Positions 17,501 through 24,624 of a DNA stretch of 52,181 nt are shown here, piece by piece (the stretch's first letter is position 1; each line of letters opens with the position of its first letter). The translations under genes were made by a program, and so were the position numbers. This stretch comes from Candidatus Zixiibacteriota bacterium. Lineage in GTDB: Bacteria; Zixibacteria; MSB-5A5; CAIYYT01. The stretch is from NCBI GenBank assembly GCA_020853795.1, contig JADYYF010000108.1, positions 1 to 52,181 on the forward strand, given 5' to 3'. A model generated the notes under the pieces. That model made no database searches and had not been told where the DNA came from. It saw only the letters and a program-made list of their open reading frames with translations.

Positions 17501-18377
17501 CAAGCAGCAGCAGATCGGCATGGTCAACATGCTGGCGCTGGAGGAGTATGAACGCGAAGCCGAACGTGAACGCTTCCTGCGCAGCCAGATCGAGGACTTG
17601 ACGCGCGCCAAGGACGACCTCAAAACCACGATCAACCGTATCAATACGACCGCCCGGCGGATGTTCGTCGAGACCTACGATAAGGTCAAATCGAACTTCC
17701 AAAAGGTTTTTGCCGAATTGTTCCAGGGCGGCGAAGCCGACCTGCGCATGGAGAATGAAGACGATCCGCTGGAATCGCCGATCGAAATCTCGGCCCGTCC
17801 GCGCGGCAAGCGCTTCTTGAACATCACCCAGCTTTCCGGCGGCGAAAAAGCGTTGACGGCGATCTCACTGCTCTTCGCCATCTATCTGGTCAAACCCTCG
17901 CCGTTCTGCATCCTGGATGAAGTCGACGCGCCGTTGGATGACGCCAACGTCATTCGTTTTTTGCGCATGGTGCGCAGTTTTATCGGCCGCACCCAGTTCA
18001 TCATCATCACGCACAACAAGCGCACGATGGAACAGTGCGATCGCCTCTACGGCGTCACCATGCAGCAGCCCGGTGTCAGTCAGATTGTCAGCGTCGATTT
18101 CGAAGGCAAAGCGCGACGCACCGAACTCGAGGTGATGAAATTCGCTATCGACGAGGCCCCCGCCGACCTGAATGAGGAGCCCGCGACCACCGCCCGCGCC
18201 TCCGTCCCGACCAGCGATTTGGATGCGCTTGGCGCCGAATTCGACGAGGAACCAAACTCCACCGAACGCGCCCTGGTCACCGAGACTGCCGAAACCGCAA
18301 CCGCCGAGGAAGCGGAAGAAGAATACGACGATGAGTTCGACGATGACGACGACGATGATGACGAGGATGATACTTAA
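14565..18377 (+). CDS. smc: Chromosome segregation ATPase SMC
   Basis: The 1270-residue product has a TTG start after GCAGGAG. The Walker A motif GPNGCGKT is at residues 31-38, followed by NVLDAIRWVLGEQR. Long coiled coils (~165-500 and ~680-1000) flank a hinge at ~505-670 that begins GYGSGVTSIFGA. The C-terminal head has the ABC signature LSGGEKALTAISLLFA (near 1090) and Walker B FCILDEVDAPLDDANV. It compacts and resolves sister chromosomes as a dimer with ScpA/ScpB, which are not in this window. It is ~80 residues longer than typical SMCs because of an added low-complexity tail that ends in a run of Asp/Glu. The stop TAA overlaps the ftsY ATG. Confidence 0.98.
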   Translation: MYLSGLEIIGFKSFPLKTSVEFASGITGVVGPNGCGKTNVLDAIRWVLGEQRISILRGGKMEDVIFAGTREMKPIGMAEVSLHIVNNRGVLPTEYNHLTLTRRLYRSGESEYLLNNVVCRLKDITELFADTGMGSHAYSAIELDMVEAILSDKADQRRMLFEEAAGITKYKQRKKAALRKLEATEHDLLRLSDILAEVSSQVSGLSRQMKRAERYKSLEERIRTAGQVLLKERYRRLNQQLDHVRDEKRVSQIKLAELSGEIDKWDLAREEYAAQALELGEQLRQLRERSESVGADCHRLETEISVNDERIKAAAIADDSDRREIENIRGKLDQLASEKSGLTDRLAAQRQSLASVNAELAEVEQRLTAKFAELDTARRSSQTHQRDLFEIEGQRSIKEQSRLQLEQQISELDETQARNREKAEQLHDECNRAEAESARLTAIQDQLRAQIAAGELRQTEVETRRRELEEAIAARQSTLANLRLEARSQQAQIEILERMIAHYEGYGSGVTSIFGARDQIGGVIDTAANLIEGQSEYLRAIETALGEAAQYVVVESRPSAYTAIEFLKTHAHGRVTFIVKSELDVWTKDRKLARPGGFGGQLVPATDVIRVKPGYEKLADLLLGDVWIVQDREAAEKLIELAQGDLRVVTLDGEFYRARPLHEGGGTAQLPLLGRDADLQRLRQEDAAVTGRIQELEAEIQTLLDARAEIELAGRELVQELSELRNQMAETQIQSAGIGLSLRQAATALAELQAATEQGRLKLESLRTSLQELASNVSQLTADSANKAQFLNQQSATVESLEAEVGRLSQQIEDERLRSIRLATEVNSLEGNLRRIDELTLELESQRDRRAAAIDLRVEEVAVLQKHIADLRAQFAERTRTREELKAKELSLTVRQGELTEKQAEFDQLVRSNRKARDEVAEFNQRLLVNETELHARWEDVARQLKETYDIDVAVMVMPEPLADATFQELEAELADCRNKQQQIGMVNMLALEEYEREAERERFLRSQIEDLTRAKDDLKTTINRINTTARRMFVETYDKVKSNFQKVFAELFQGGEADLRMENEDDPLESPIEISARPRGKRFLNITQLSGGEKALTAISLLFAIYLVKPSPFCILDEVDAPLDDANVIRFLRMVRSFIGRTQFIIITHNKRTMEQCDRLYGVTMQQPGVSQIVSVDFEGKARRTELEVMKFAIDEAPADLNEEPATTARASVPTSDLDALGAEFDEEPNSTERALVTETAETATAEEAEEEYDDEFDDDDDDDDEDDT

Positions 18378-19291
18378 TGGGCTTCTCGTTCAAGAAGCTG
18401 GCGCAGGGACTCCTCAAAACCAAAGAGAATCTCGTCACCAAACTCAAAACCGCCGTCGGCTTGCACAAAAAGGTCGATGCCGAACTGCTCGCCGAGATCG
18501 AAGAAATCTTGATCTCCTCTGATATCAGCGTCGAAACGGCGGAGAAACTCATTGAAGGACTGAAAGAGAAAGTCGCGAAAGAGGGAATTGATTCTTCCGA
18601 CGACGTTTACCGACTGCTCAAGGATTGCCTGGTTGACCTTTTCGAGGATAACGCACACCCGTTCTTCGAAGTCACCGACAAACCACATGTCATCATGATC
18701 GTCGGTGTGAATGGTACCGGCAAGACCACCTCGATCGCCAAAATCGCCCGGCGTTTCAAGAACGATGGCAAGCGCGTGACGATGGTCGCTGCCGACACGT
18801 TTCGCGCCGCCGCCATCGACCAATTGGCGATCTGGGCTGAACGGGTCGGCTGTAATCTCGTCAAGGGGCAGGAGGGCGGTGACAGCGCCTCGGTCGCTTT
18901 CGATTCGATCAATGCCGCCCGGGCGCGCGGCGACGACCTGGTGATCATCGATACTGCCGGACGGTTGCATACCAAGGCAAACTTGATGGAAGAGCTGAGC
19001 AAAGTTAAGCGCGTCATCAAGAAGGCCTTGCCGGAAGCGCCGCACCGCACGCTGCTGGTGGTCGACGGCACCACCGGGCAAAATGCGCTGCAGCAGGTGG
19101 AAACCTTTAACCGCATGGTGCAGATCGACGGTATTATCGTGACCAAGCTCGATGGCACCGCCAAAGGTGGCGCGGTCTTCTCCATCGTCGACAAATTCCA
19201 GCTGCCGGTCGTCCTGATCGGCATTGGCGAAAAAATGGACGATCTCGACGAGTTCAAACCGCGCGATTTCGTCGAAGCGCTATTTACATGA
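18377..19291 (+). CDS. ftsY: Signal recognition particle receptor FtsY
   Basis: The 304-residue GTPase docks SRP-ribosome complexes to the membrane. A short N-terminal helical domain (MGFSFKKLAQGLLKTKENL...) includes a basic amphipathic start that may bind lipid; the long acidic A domain of E. coli FtsY is absent. The NG domain has G1 GVNGTGKTTSIAKIA (near 115), DTFRAAAIDQL, G3 DTAGRLHTK, and G4 TKLDGTAKGGAVFS. The order smc-ftsY is common in bacteria. Its ATG shares one base with the smc stop, and its own stop overlaps the next ATG (ATGA). Confidence 0.98.
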   Translation: MGFSFKKLAQGLLKTKENLVTKLKTAVGLHKKVDAELLAEIEEILISSDISVETAEKLIEGLKEKVAKEGIDSSDDVYRLLKDCLVDLFEDNAHPFFEVTDKPHVIMIVGVNGTGKTTSIAKIARRFKNDGKRVTMVAADTFRAAAIDQLAIWAERVGCNLVKGQEGGDSASVAFDSINAARARGDDLVIIDTAGRLHTKANLMEELSKVKRVIKKALPEAPHRTLLVVDGTTGQNALQQVETFNRMVQIDGIIVTKLDGTAKGGAVFSIVDKFQLPVVLIGIGEKMDDLDEFKPRDFVEALFT

Positions 19292-19686
19292 TCGAACGGA
19301 TCACCATCCGCACTACTGCCCGCCAACAATTACGGAACATCACGTCTCAGATTAGCGGAGTCCTCGCCAAATCCGGCATTACAGACGGTCTCTGCGTCGT
19401 CTTTACTCCCCACACCACGGCAGCAATCACGATCAATGAGAATGCCGATCCCGAGGTTCAGTCCGACATCTTGCGCAAGCTGGCGGCGGTGTTTCCGCAG
19501 CATGAAAATGACCGCCATGCCGAGGGCAATTCCGATGCGCATATCAAGTCGTCGTTGATCGGCTGCTCCGAAACGATCATCGTTTCCGGCGGGAAGCTCT
19601 TGCTCGGCACCTGGCAGGGAATATACTTCTGCGAATTCGACGGCCCGCGACAGCGCGAGTGCCTGGTCAAGCTGCTGGCCGACTGA
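19288..19686 (+). CDS. YjbQ/UPF0047 family protein (secondary thiamine-phosphate synthase-like)
   Basis: The 132-residue product is full length for the family. The diagnostic motifs are present: FTPHTTAAITINENADP, the His-rich HENDRHAEGNSDAHIKSSLIG and the C-terminal LLLGTWQGIYFCEFDGPR. The conserved histidines and acidic residues form the active site that gives weak thiamine-phosphate synthase activity in E. coli YjbQ; the physiological role is unclear. It starts within the ftsY stop and ends sharing one base with the rlmH start, so it is translationally coupled. Confidence 0.95.
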   Translation: MIERITIRTTARQQLRNITSQISGVLAKSGITDGLCVVFTPHTTAAITINENADPEVQSDILRKLAAVFPQHENDRHAEGNSDAHIKSSLIGCSETIIVSGGKLLLGTWQGIYFCEFDGPRQRECLVKLLAD

Positions 19687-20153
19687 TGTTGCTCCTTGAG
19701 ATCATCGCGGTCGGAAAAGTCCGCCCGGCCTGGCTCAAAGAGGGAATCGACTACTATCGGAAGTTAACATCGAAGTATGCCCGGGTCGAAGTCACGGCGA
19801 TTCGGGACTCCGGAACGGCTCATCTGGATCGGGAGCGCGCACTGTCGCAGGAATCAGACAATATCGTCGCGCGGCTCGACGACCGCGCGTTCGTGATTGC
19901 GCTGGATGAGCGGGGCAAGGTCTACACGTCCATCGAGATGGCAGCTTTGTTGTGCGATCGACAGCAGAAATATTCGCGCTTTCAGTTCATCATTGGCGGC
20001 GCGCATGGCCTCGCAGCATCGATTCTCCATCGCGCAGATCTGCGCTTGTCCCTGTCGGCGATGACGCTGCCGCACGAAATGTGCCAGATGATCTTGCTCG
20101 AGCAGCTTTATCGCGCGCTGGCCATCAACGCGGGCGCATCCTACCACAAATAG
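19686..20153 (+). CDS. rlmH: 23S rRNA pseudouridine-1915 N3-methyltransferase RlmH
   Basis: The product has 155 residues from ATG 19686 (TGATG overlap with the upstream stop); the in-frame start at 19659 would add nine residues unlike the family. It is a SPOUT methyltransferase that modifies helix 69 of 23S rRNA using SAM. Motifs: FIIGGAHGL (SAM-binding glycine-rich loop) and the C-terminal knot LSAMTLPHEMCQMILLEQLYRA ... SYHK. It is the last gene of the dtd operon, followed by a shared terminator. Confidence 0.98.
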   Translation: MLLLEIIAVGKVRPAWLKEGIDYYRKLTSKYARVEVTAIRDSGTAHLDRERALSQESDNIVARLDDRAFVIALDERGKVYTSIEMAALLCDRQQKYSRFQFIIGGAHGLAASILHRADLRLSLSAMTLPHEMCQMILLEQLYRALAINAGASYHK

Positions 20154-20169
20154 CTTGAACCCAAGAAAG

Positions 20170-20215
20170 CAGGGGTAGCCGATTGCGCAGCTACCCCTGT
20201 CGGGCCCCGTTTTTG
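20170..20215. terminator. Bidirectional terminator between rlmH and the minus-strand PEGA gene
   Basis: The 10-bp stem CAGGGGTAGC / GCTACCCCTG has a 10-base loop. To the right lies CGGGCCCCGTTTTT; in the reverse direction the stem is followed by TTTCTT. It lies between converging genes that stop at 20153 and 20226, so it can serve both. Confidence 0.8.
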
Positions 20216-20225
20216 CCCTTTCGTC

Positions 20226-22412
20226 TTAGTTGCCGGCGAGCGCGGTCAAGCGTTGCCAGCCCGATTCTGTCGACATCCGCGCGACCACGCTCGAGCTTGC
20301 CGCCTTTCGGAACTGCTCGTAGGTCTTGCGTGCCTCGCCTTCGTTGCCCATCGCCAGATGGCTGAGTGCAAGGTAGCCGTAGATCTCCGGACTCTCGTCG
20401 CCGAACTTCTTGAGCTTTTTCAGTACTTTTTCTGCGTCTTTGTAGCGGCCCACCATATAGTAGGCTTTGCCGACATCGATCTGCGCCTGCTTGTCTTCGG
20501 GACTGAACGAGAGCGACTTCTCGAGATCGGCCGCGCCGCCATCGTAATTGCCCGAAGCAATCCGTGCCCAGCCGCGCAGTGTGTAAGCATCGGCGGCATC
20601 GGGCTGGAAGGCGATGATCTTGTCATAACAACCGATCGCCTGCGCATATTGGCCGGCATTCAGATACAGATCGGCGGCCGACCGGTAATCGGCACGCGCA
20701 TTGAGCTTCTTGCCTGCGGCCAGGTGCGCTTCCGCGCGACGCAGATACGCCTTGACCATCGTGTTGTCTTTCGCCAGCGCTAACGTGTAGTAACCCACGG
20801 CTTCAACGTATTGCTGTTCGCCGAAGAGGGTTTCCGCCTGGGTAAAGAAATCCTGAGCGGTGTATTCCGCCGGCGCGGTCGGGCGGGCGTCTTCCAACGT
20901 CACCACCAGCTCTTGCGTCTCGCCTTCAGCAATCACGATTGGCTGCACGTAAGATACGTAGCCCTCAGCGCGGACTTCTAACGCCCGATTGCCGGGACGG
21001 ATCCGCTTGAGCGACTGCCCGGCCTTACCGGCCAGTTTGCCGTCCAGGTAGATCCCGGCATCCGCCACGTTGCAGTTGATTTTCAGGCCGCCATATTCCG
21101 GCTGGTCGTCCGGTTGAATCGGCGTCGTCGCAACCGGCTGTGCCGTTGTCTGGCTGCGCCGCGTCTGCGGCAGGATCGGCGTGACGCTGCCGTACATGAT
21201 GTCCGACTGGTTGTTCTGCACGACCAGCGGGAAGTAGCGCTCCTCAAAGAGTTCTCCGTCCATCTTGACGTCATAGCGGCCATTTGCCAAACCGGTGAAC
21301 TTGAACACGCCATGTTCGTCCGTCACCGTCATGAGGTTTAGCTGCGGTATGCTGACACTAATGCCCGCCAGCACCTCATCGCTTTCGGAATTGGTCACCA
21401 CGCCGAAGACCGTGGCCTTGGGCACCGCCGGCGTGCTGAACAATTTCATCGCGACCAGGGCGATCACCAGCAACGCGGCCGCGCCACCAATGATCCACTT
21501 GCGGCGGTCGATGCTGCCCGCCTTAACGACAAACTCCTGACCGGCGATCGTCACCTGATCACCGGGACGCAAGAGCGTCGGCTTGGGCACGGTGAGGCTC
21601 TGACCGCGCAGAAACACGGCCGGTTGCCGGTGATTCGGCAGGGCCGGTTCGGGGACGGCAATCGCAATCGCCTGCGAGTCTGCCACGACGTTGTCGTCAG
21701 TCTCGGCGGCGGCTTCCGCATCGGCCACCGCGTCATCGCGAGTTGCTCTCACGGGGGCTGTCGCAGCAGCTTCAGGAACACTTGCAGCGGAGGATTCGGA
21801 TTCCGGCGCGGCATCGCTGCGCAATGTCTTGGAAAGGCTATCGAGCAAACGCCCCTTATCGATTTCCGAGACTCCTTCCGCCGGCGGCGGCGTTGGAAGT
21901 TCGTCATCATCCTTCAGCGGTTTCAGCCGGCTCATAATCTCTCCCGGCGTTTTGGTGACGGCGCTGGGCTGACGCTTGGGCTCTTGCGCCTCCGGCTCTT
22001 GCGGCTCCGGAGCCGAGTCGGTTTGCGTCCGCATGAGAAAGTCGGACGCCGACTCGATGCCCAGGGAAGTGCGCTCACCACTCTCTGGATCATCCAGCGA
22101 CTTGGCGGCTTCGACTTTGGATTCGTTACCGTAGAGGCTTAGCAGCTTGTCGATTCCCGTCCCGTCGCCGGCGGGACGGTCGGCGGGAGGAGTTGCCGCC
22201 TCCGGATCAGCGACATCTTCGACGGTGAAGTCAGCTTCTGCTTCCGGCTGTTGCGACGGCTTCGGCTGGTCTGCCGCTTCCTGCGTCAGTGCGTCCTGCG
22301 GACGCTCTGCCACATCGACGGCCACTGCCTGCCCCAGTCGCTCGCCACAGTTCTTGCAGAAAACCGCCCCGTCAAATTGATTCGCCGAGCCGCACTTGCT
22401 GCACTCGATCAT
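20226..22412 (-). CDS. Zinc-ribbon, carboxypeptidase-regulatory, PEGA and TPR membrane protein
   Basis: The 728-residue product has a Shine-Dalgarno GGGAGG before its ATG. An N-terminal zinc ribbon (Cys4, Cys7, Cys19, Cys22) is followed by a ~250-residue acidic, Pro/Glu/Ala-rich disordered region, a short FHA/S4-like patch (PTLLRPGDQVTIAGQEFVVKAG) and one membrane helix (305-325). Outside come a carboxypeptidase-regulatory-like beta sandwich (~333-405), a PEGA domain (~440-510, with GLKINCNVADAGIYLDGKLAG and VVTLEDARP) and four or more TPR units (~520-700). The zinc ribbon should be cytoplasmic and the beta/TPR part periplasmic. Function is unknown; the architecture suggests an envelope scaffold that senses or recruits something inside. 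Confidence 0.88.
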   Translation of the reverse strand: MIECSKCGSANQFDGAVFCKNCGERLGQAVAVDVAERPQDALTQEAADQPKPSQQPEAEADFTVEDVADPEAATPPADRPAGDGTGIDKLLSLYGNESKVEAAKSLDDPESGERTSLGIESASDFLMRTQTDSAPEPQEPEAQEPKRQPSAVTKTPGEIMSRLKPLKDDDELPTPPPAEGVSEIDKGRLLDSLSKTLRSDAAPESESSAASVPEAAATAPVRATRDDAVADAEAAAETDDNVVADSQAIAIAVPEPALPNHRQPAVFLRGQSLTVPKPTLLRPGDQVTIAGQEFVVKAGSIDRRKWIIGGAAALLVIALVAMKLFSTPAVPKATVFGVVTNSESDEVLAGISVSIPQLNLMTVTDEHGVFKFTGLANGRYDVKMDGELFEERYFPLVVQNNQSDIMYGSVTPILPQTRRSQTTAQPVATTPIQPDDQPEYGGLKINCNVADAGIYLDGKLAGKAGQSLKRIRPGNRALEVRAEGYVSYVQPIVIAEGETQELVVTLEDARPTAPAEYTAQDFFTQAETLFGEQQYVEAVGYYTLALAKDNTMVKAYLRRAEAHLAAGKKLNARADYRSAADLYLNAGQYAQAIGCYDKIIAFQPDAADAYTLRGWARIASGNYDGGAADLEKSLSFSPEDKQAQIDVGKAYYMVGRYKDAEKVLKKLKKFGDESPEIYGYLALSHLAMGNEGEARKTYEQFRKAASSSVVARMSTESGWQRLTALAGN

Positions 22413-22520
22413 AAGCCTCCCGCTGTTATGCGTTTAGATCACCTTAAGTATCGACATTTTCGGCGCTTTCATTTAGCATCTGCCCGCCCTGTTCGTCTTA
22501 ACTCCAGGGAAATTATTCGC

Positions 22521-22549
22521 TTGACACTGCCAAGCCGGGCGAATATTCT
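22521..22549 (+). promoter_or_regulatory. Sigma-70 promoter for the YEGW lipoprotein gene
   Basis: TTGACA (perfect, 22521-22526), a 17-base spacer and TATTCT (22544-22549). The predicted start near 22556 gives a ~53-base leader ending in GGGAGGA. It lies in the 196-base divergent intergenic region, which also holds the unplaced promoter of the minus-strand gene. Confidence 0.7.
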
Positions 22550-22608
22550 TTAGGTTCGATTAGGATGGAAGTTGTTGTTTTGTATACAGTTTGGGAGGAA
22601 TGCCGGAA

Positions 22609-23640
22609 ATGCTTAGAAAACTGACGGTGTGGGGATTGTGCTTGTTCGCCCTCGTAGCGATCATCGGCTGCGACGGCGACGATAACGGCAATGGCGGACT
22701 GAACTCATTCAATGCGGTTCTTCTACGACCCGACCGCCTTCCGTCGCTTTCCGGAGGGCTGGTTTATGAGGGCTGGTTGGCGCGGGTCGACGATCACGGC
22801 AACTGGATCGAAAAGAAGTCGTTCGGCAAGTTCTTCTGGGACGAGTTCAATTACAAATTCCTCGCCAGCAATGGCAGCGGTACCCAAATCGACTCCGTCT
22901 TCGAGGCCAAAGCGAATATCTACGACTACGACTTGGTGGCAATCACCCTCGAGCAGTATCCCAACGATCCCAGCGGCGATCCCTCGCCGACCATCGTCGC
23001 CCAGAGCACGATTGTCCCGGATCGCGTCACCATGATGCGCTTCCCGGTCAATTTCGACGGTGTTCCCCCCGGATCGTTCTGCATCGGCACCTTCTCCAAC
23101 GGCAATTGGAAGGAGATGGGCGAGGTTGACAAGGCGCTCGAACGCTATGGCGTCTGGTTCCTGAGTCTGACGGTCGGCCCGACGGGCAACGAAGGCGCCG
23201 AGCAATTCGCCACGGCTCTGACCCTGCCGGTTCTGCCCGACACCGGCTATCTCTACGAAGGTTGGGTGACAACCGCCATCGGGGACACCATCTCTACCGG
23301 CAAGTTCTTCTTCCCGGATTATCAAGACTACAGCAATCGTCACTGCGACCTTCGCGCGATCCCGAACTATCCCGGCGAGGACTTCCTGGTCGATCGCCCG
23401 AGTTGGATTCCCGAAGCGCGCTGGCCTTTGGATTGCATGACGGGCGGCCAGGCGTTGGTCACGGTCGAGCCGAATCCGGACAACGACCTGCAGCGACCTT
23501 CAAACCTCGTTGTCCTGCGTGGAAATATGCCGGCCCGGGCCGCTGATCAAAATGGTGACGCCCGCCGCATCAATTTCCCGATGGGCTCCGTCGCCGGTGT
23601 GACCTTCCCGGTGATCGAAGCCGTGTTCGTCAAGCGCTAG
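22609..23640 (+). CDS. Lipoprotein with duplicated YEGW-type domain
   Basis: The product has 343 residues from ATG 22609, which is correctly spaced from GGGAGGA; ATG 22600 is too close to it. The signal MLRKLTVWGLCLFALVAIIGC gives lipobox AIIGC and Cys21. The mature protein has two copies of a beta-rich domain: SGGLVYEGWLARVDDHGNW..SFGKF in the first half and DTGYLYEGWVTTAIGDTISTGKF in the second. This VYEGW..G..STGKF pattern recurs in uncharacterised lipoproteins of environmental bacteria and recalls the C-terminal fold of anti-sigma-K factors (recalled resemblance only). It is a monocistronic unit with its own promoter and terminator. Confidence 0.85.
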   Translation: MLRKLTVWGLCLFALVAIIGCDGDDNGNGGLNSFNAVLLRPDRLPSLSGGLVYEGWLARVDDHGNWIEKKSFGKFFWDEFNYKFLASNGSGTQIDSVFEAKANIYDYDLVAITLEQYPNDPSGDPSPTIVAQSTIVPDRVTMMRFPVNFDGVPPGSFCIGTFSNGNWKEMGEVDKALERYGVWFLSLTVGPTGNEGAEQFATALTLPVLPDTGYLYEGWVTTAIGDTISTGKFFFPDYQDYSNRHCDLRAIPNYPGEDFLVDRPSWIPEARWPLDCMTGGQALVTVEPNPDNDLQRPSNLVVLRGNMPARAADQNGDARRINFPMGSVAGVTFPVIEAVFVKR

Positions 23641-23664
23641 ACCGCGGCAACGCAAGTAAGTTGG

Positions 23665-23700
23665 TCGAAGGCCGATGTCGTTGCATCGGCCTTCGATTTT
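23665..23700 (+). terminator. Terminator after the YEGW lipoprotein gene
   Basis: A perfect 13-bp stem, TCGAAGGCCGATG / CATCGGCCTTCGA, with loop TCGTTG is followed by TTTTGA, 24 bases after the stop codon. Confidence 0.9.
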
Positions 23701-23858
23701 GACGGGCGCAAGTCAATCCACTCCGGAAGGGGTCTAATTCATATGGAATTTCCTGCGATCCGCACGCGCCATCATCTTGTTCAGCAAACCCTTAGACGTT
23801 GTTTTTTGAAACTTTTGCCCCTAACTTGCGTTCGTCACAACTGGTCGAGGGAGGTTAC

Positions 23859-24593
23859 ATGACCGACGCAGTCAACGAATATCCAGCCACTGAAACAAAA
23901 TTGATGTCACCTTGGTCTATGTTGGTGAATGTTCTGTTTTCACCAACGCGGGTCTTTCAAGCTGCCAAGGAGAAGCCGAAGTGGGCCGTGCCGGCGATTG
24001 TCATTATCGTCCTGCTCGCCCTCAACGCCATCTTGATCGCACCGATGACAAACCAAATCGGAATCGATATGATCCAAAAATCGGATCGGCTGACCGACGC
24101 CCAGAAGGCAGAAATCATTCAGGGCATGAAAGAGCAGGGGCCGATTGCAATGGCGAAGTCGGCTGTCGGTACGGCTGTCTTCCTGTTCATCGTATGGTTG
24201 ATCGGAGCCGGCCTGAGCACGCTCTTCGGCAATGTCATGTTCAGCGCCGGCCTGCGCTTTGTCCACTATTTCGTCATTATGGTGCTGTCTTTCTCCCCCT
24301 GGGTCATCGGGGCTATCGTCAAGACTCCGCTCATGATGGCGAAGAATGATGTCGATATCCGCACGTCACTGGCCGTCCTCAGTAGCTCACCGATCGTGGG
24401 CAACATCGGTCTCACGCTACTGAACACGTTCACTGATGTCTTCATTCTCTGGACGATCTGCCTGATTGTCCTCGGGATCAAGACCATGAGCGGCCTGAGC
24501 CTGTTCAAGTCCGTCACGGTGGTAGCACCCACCGTCATCCTGTTTATTCTCGTCGTGTTTGGCTCGACCGCGCTCATGAAGATGGTTATGTAA
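23859..24593 (+). CDS. Yip1-family polytopic membrane protein
   Basis: The product has 244 residues from ATG 23859, behind the Shine-Dalgarno GAGGGAGG (the TTG at 23799 gives an implausible N-terminus). A short cytoplasmic head (SPWSMLVNVLFSPTRVFQAAKEKPKWAVP) is typical of bacterial Yip1/DUF1282-type proteins, followed by about five membrane helices (~residues 33-53, 95-120, 128-150, 170-195, 215-240). The role in bacteria is unknown. It lies 31 bases upstream of the TolC-like gene without an intervening terminator, so it probably belongs to the export operon. No clear promoter is seen in 23701-23858. Confidence 0.87.
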   Translation: MTDAVNEYPATETKLMSPWSMLVNVLFSPTRVFQAAKEKPKWAVPAIVIIVLLALNAILIAPMTNQIGIDMIQKSDRLTDAQKAEIIQGMKEQGPIAMAKSAVGTAVFLFIVWLIGAGLSTLFGNVMFSAGLRFVHYFVIMVLSFSPWVIGAIVKTPLMMAKNDVDIRTSLAVLSSSPIVGNIGLTLLNTFTDVFILWTICLIVLGIKTMSGLSLFKSVTVVAPTVILFILVVFGSTALMKMVM

Positions 24594-24624
24594 GTATCTG
24601 AGCTTTGTTTATAAGGAGAAGTTG

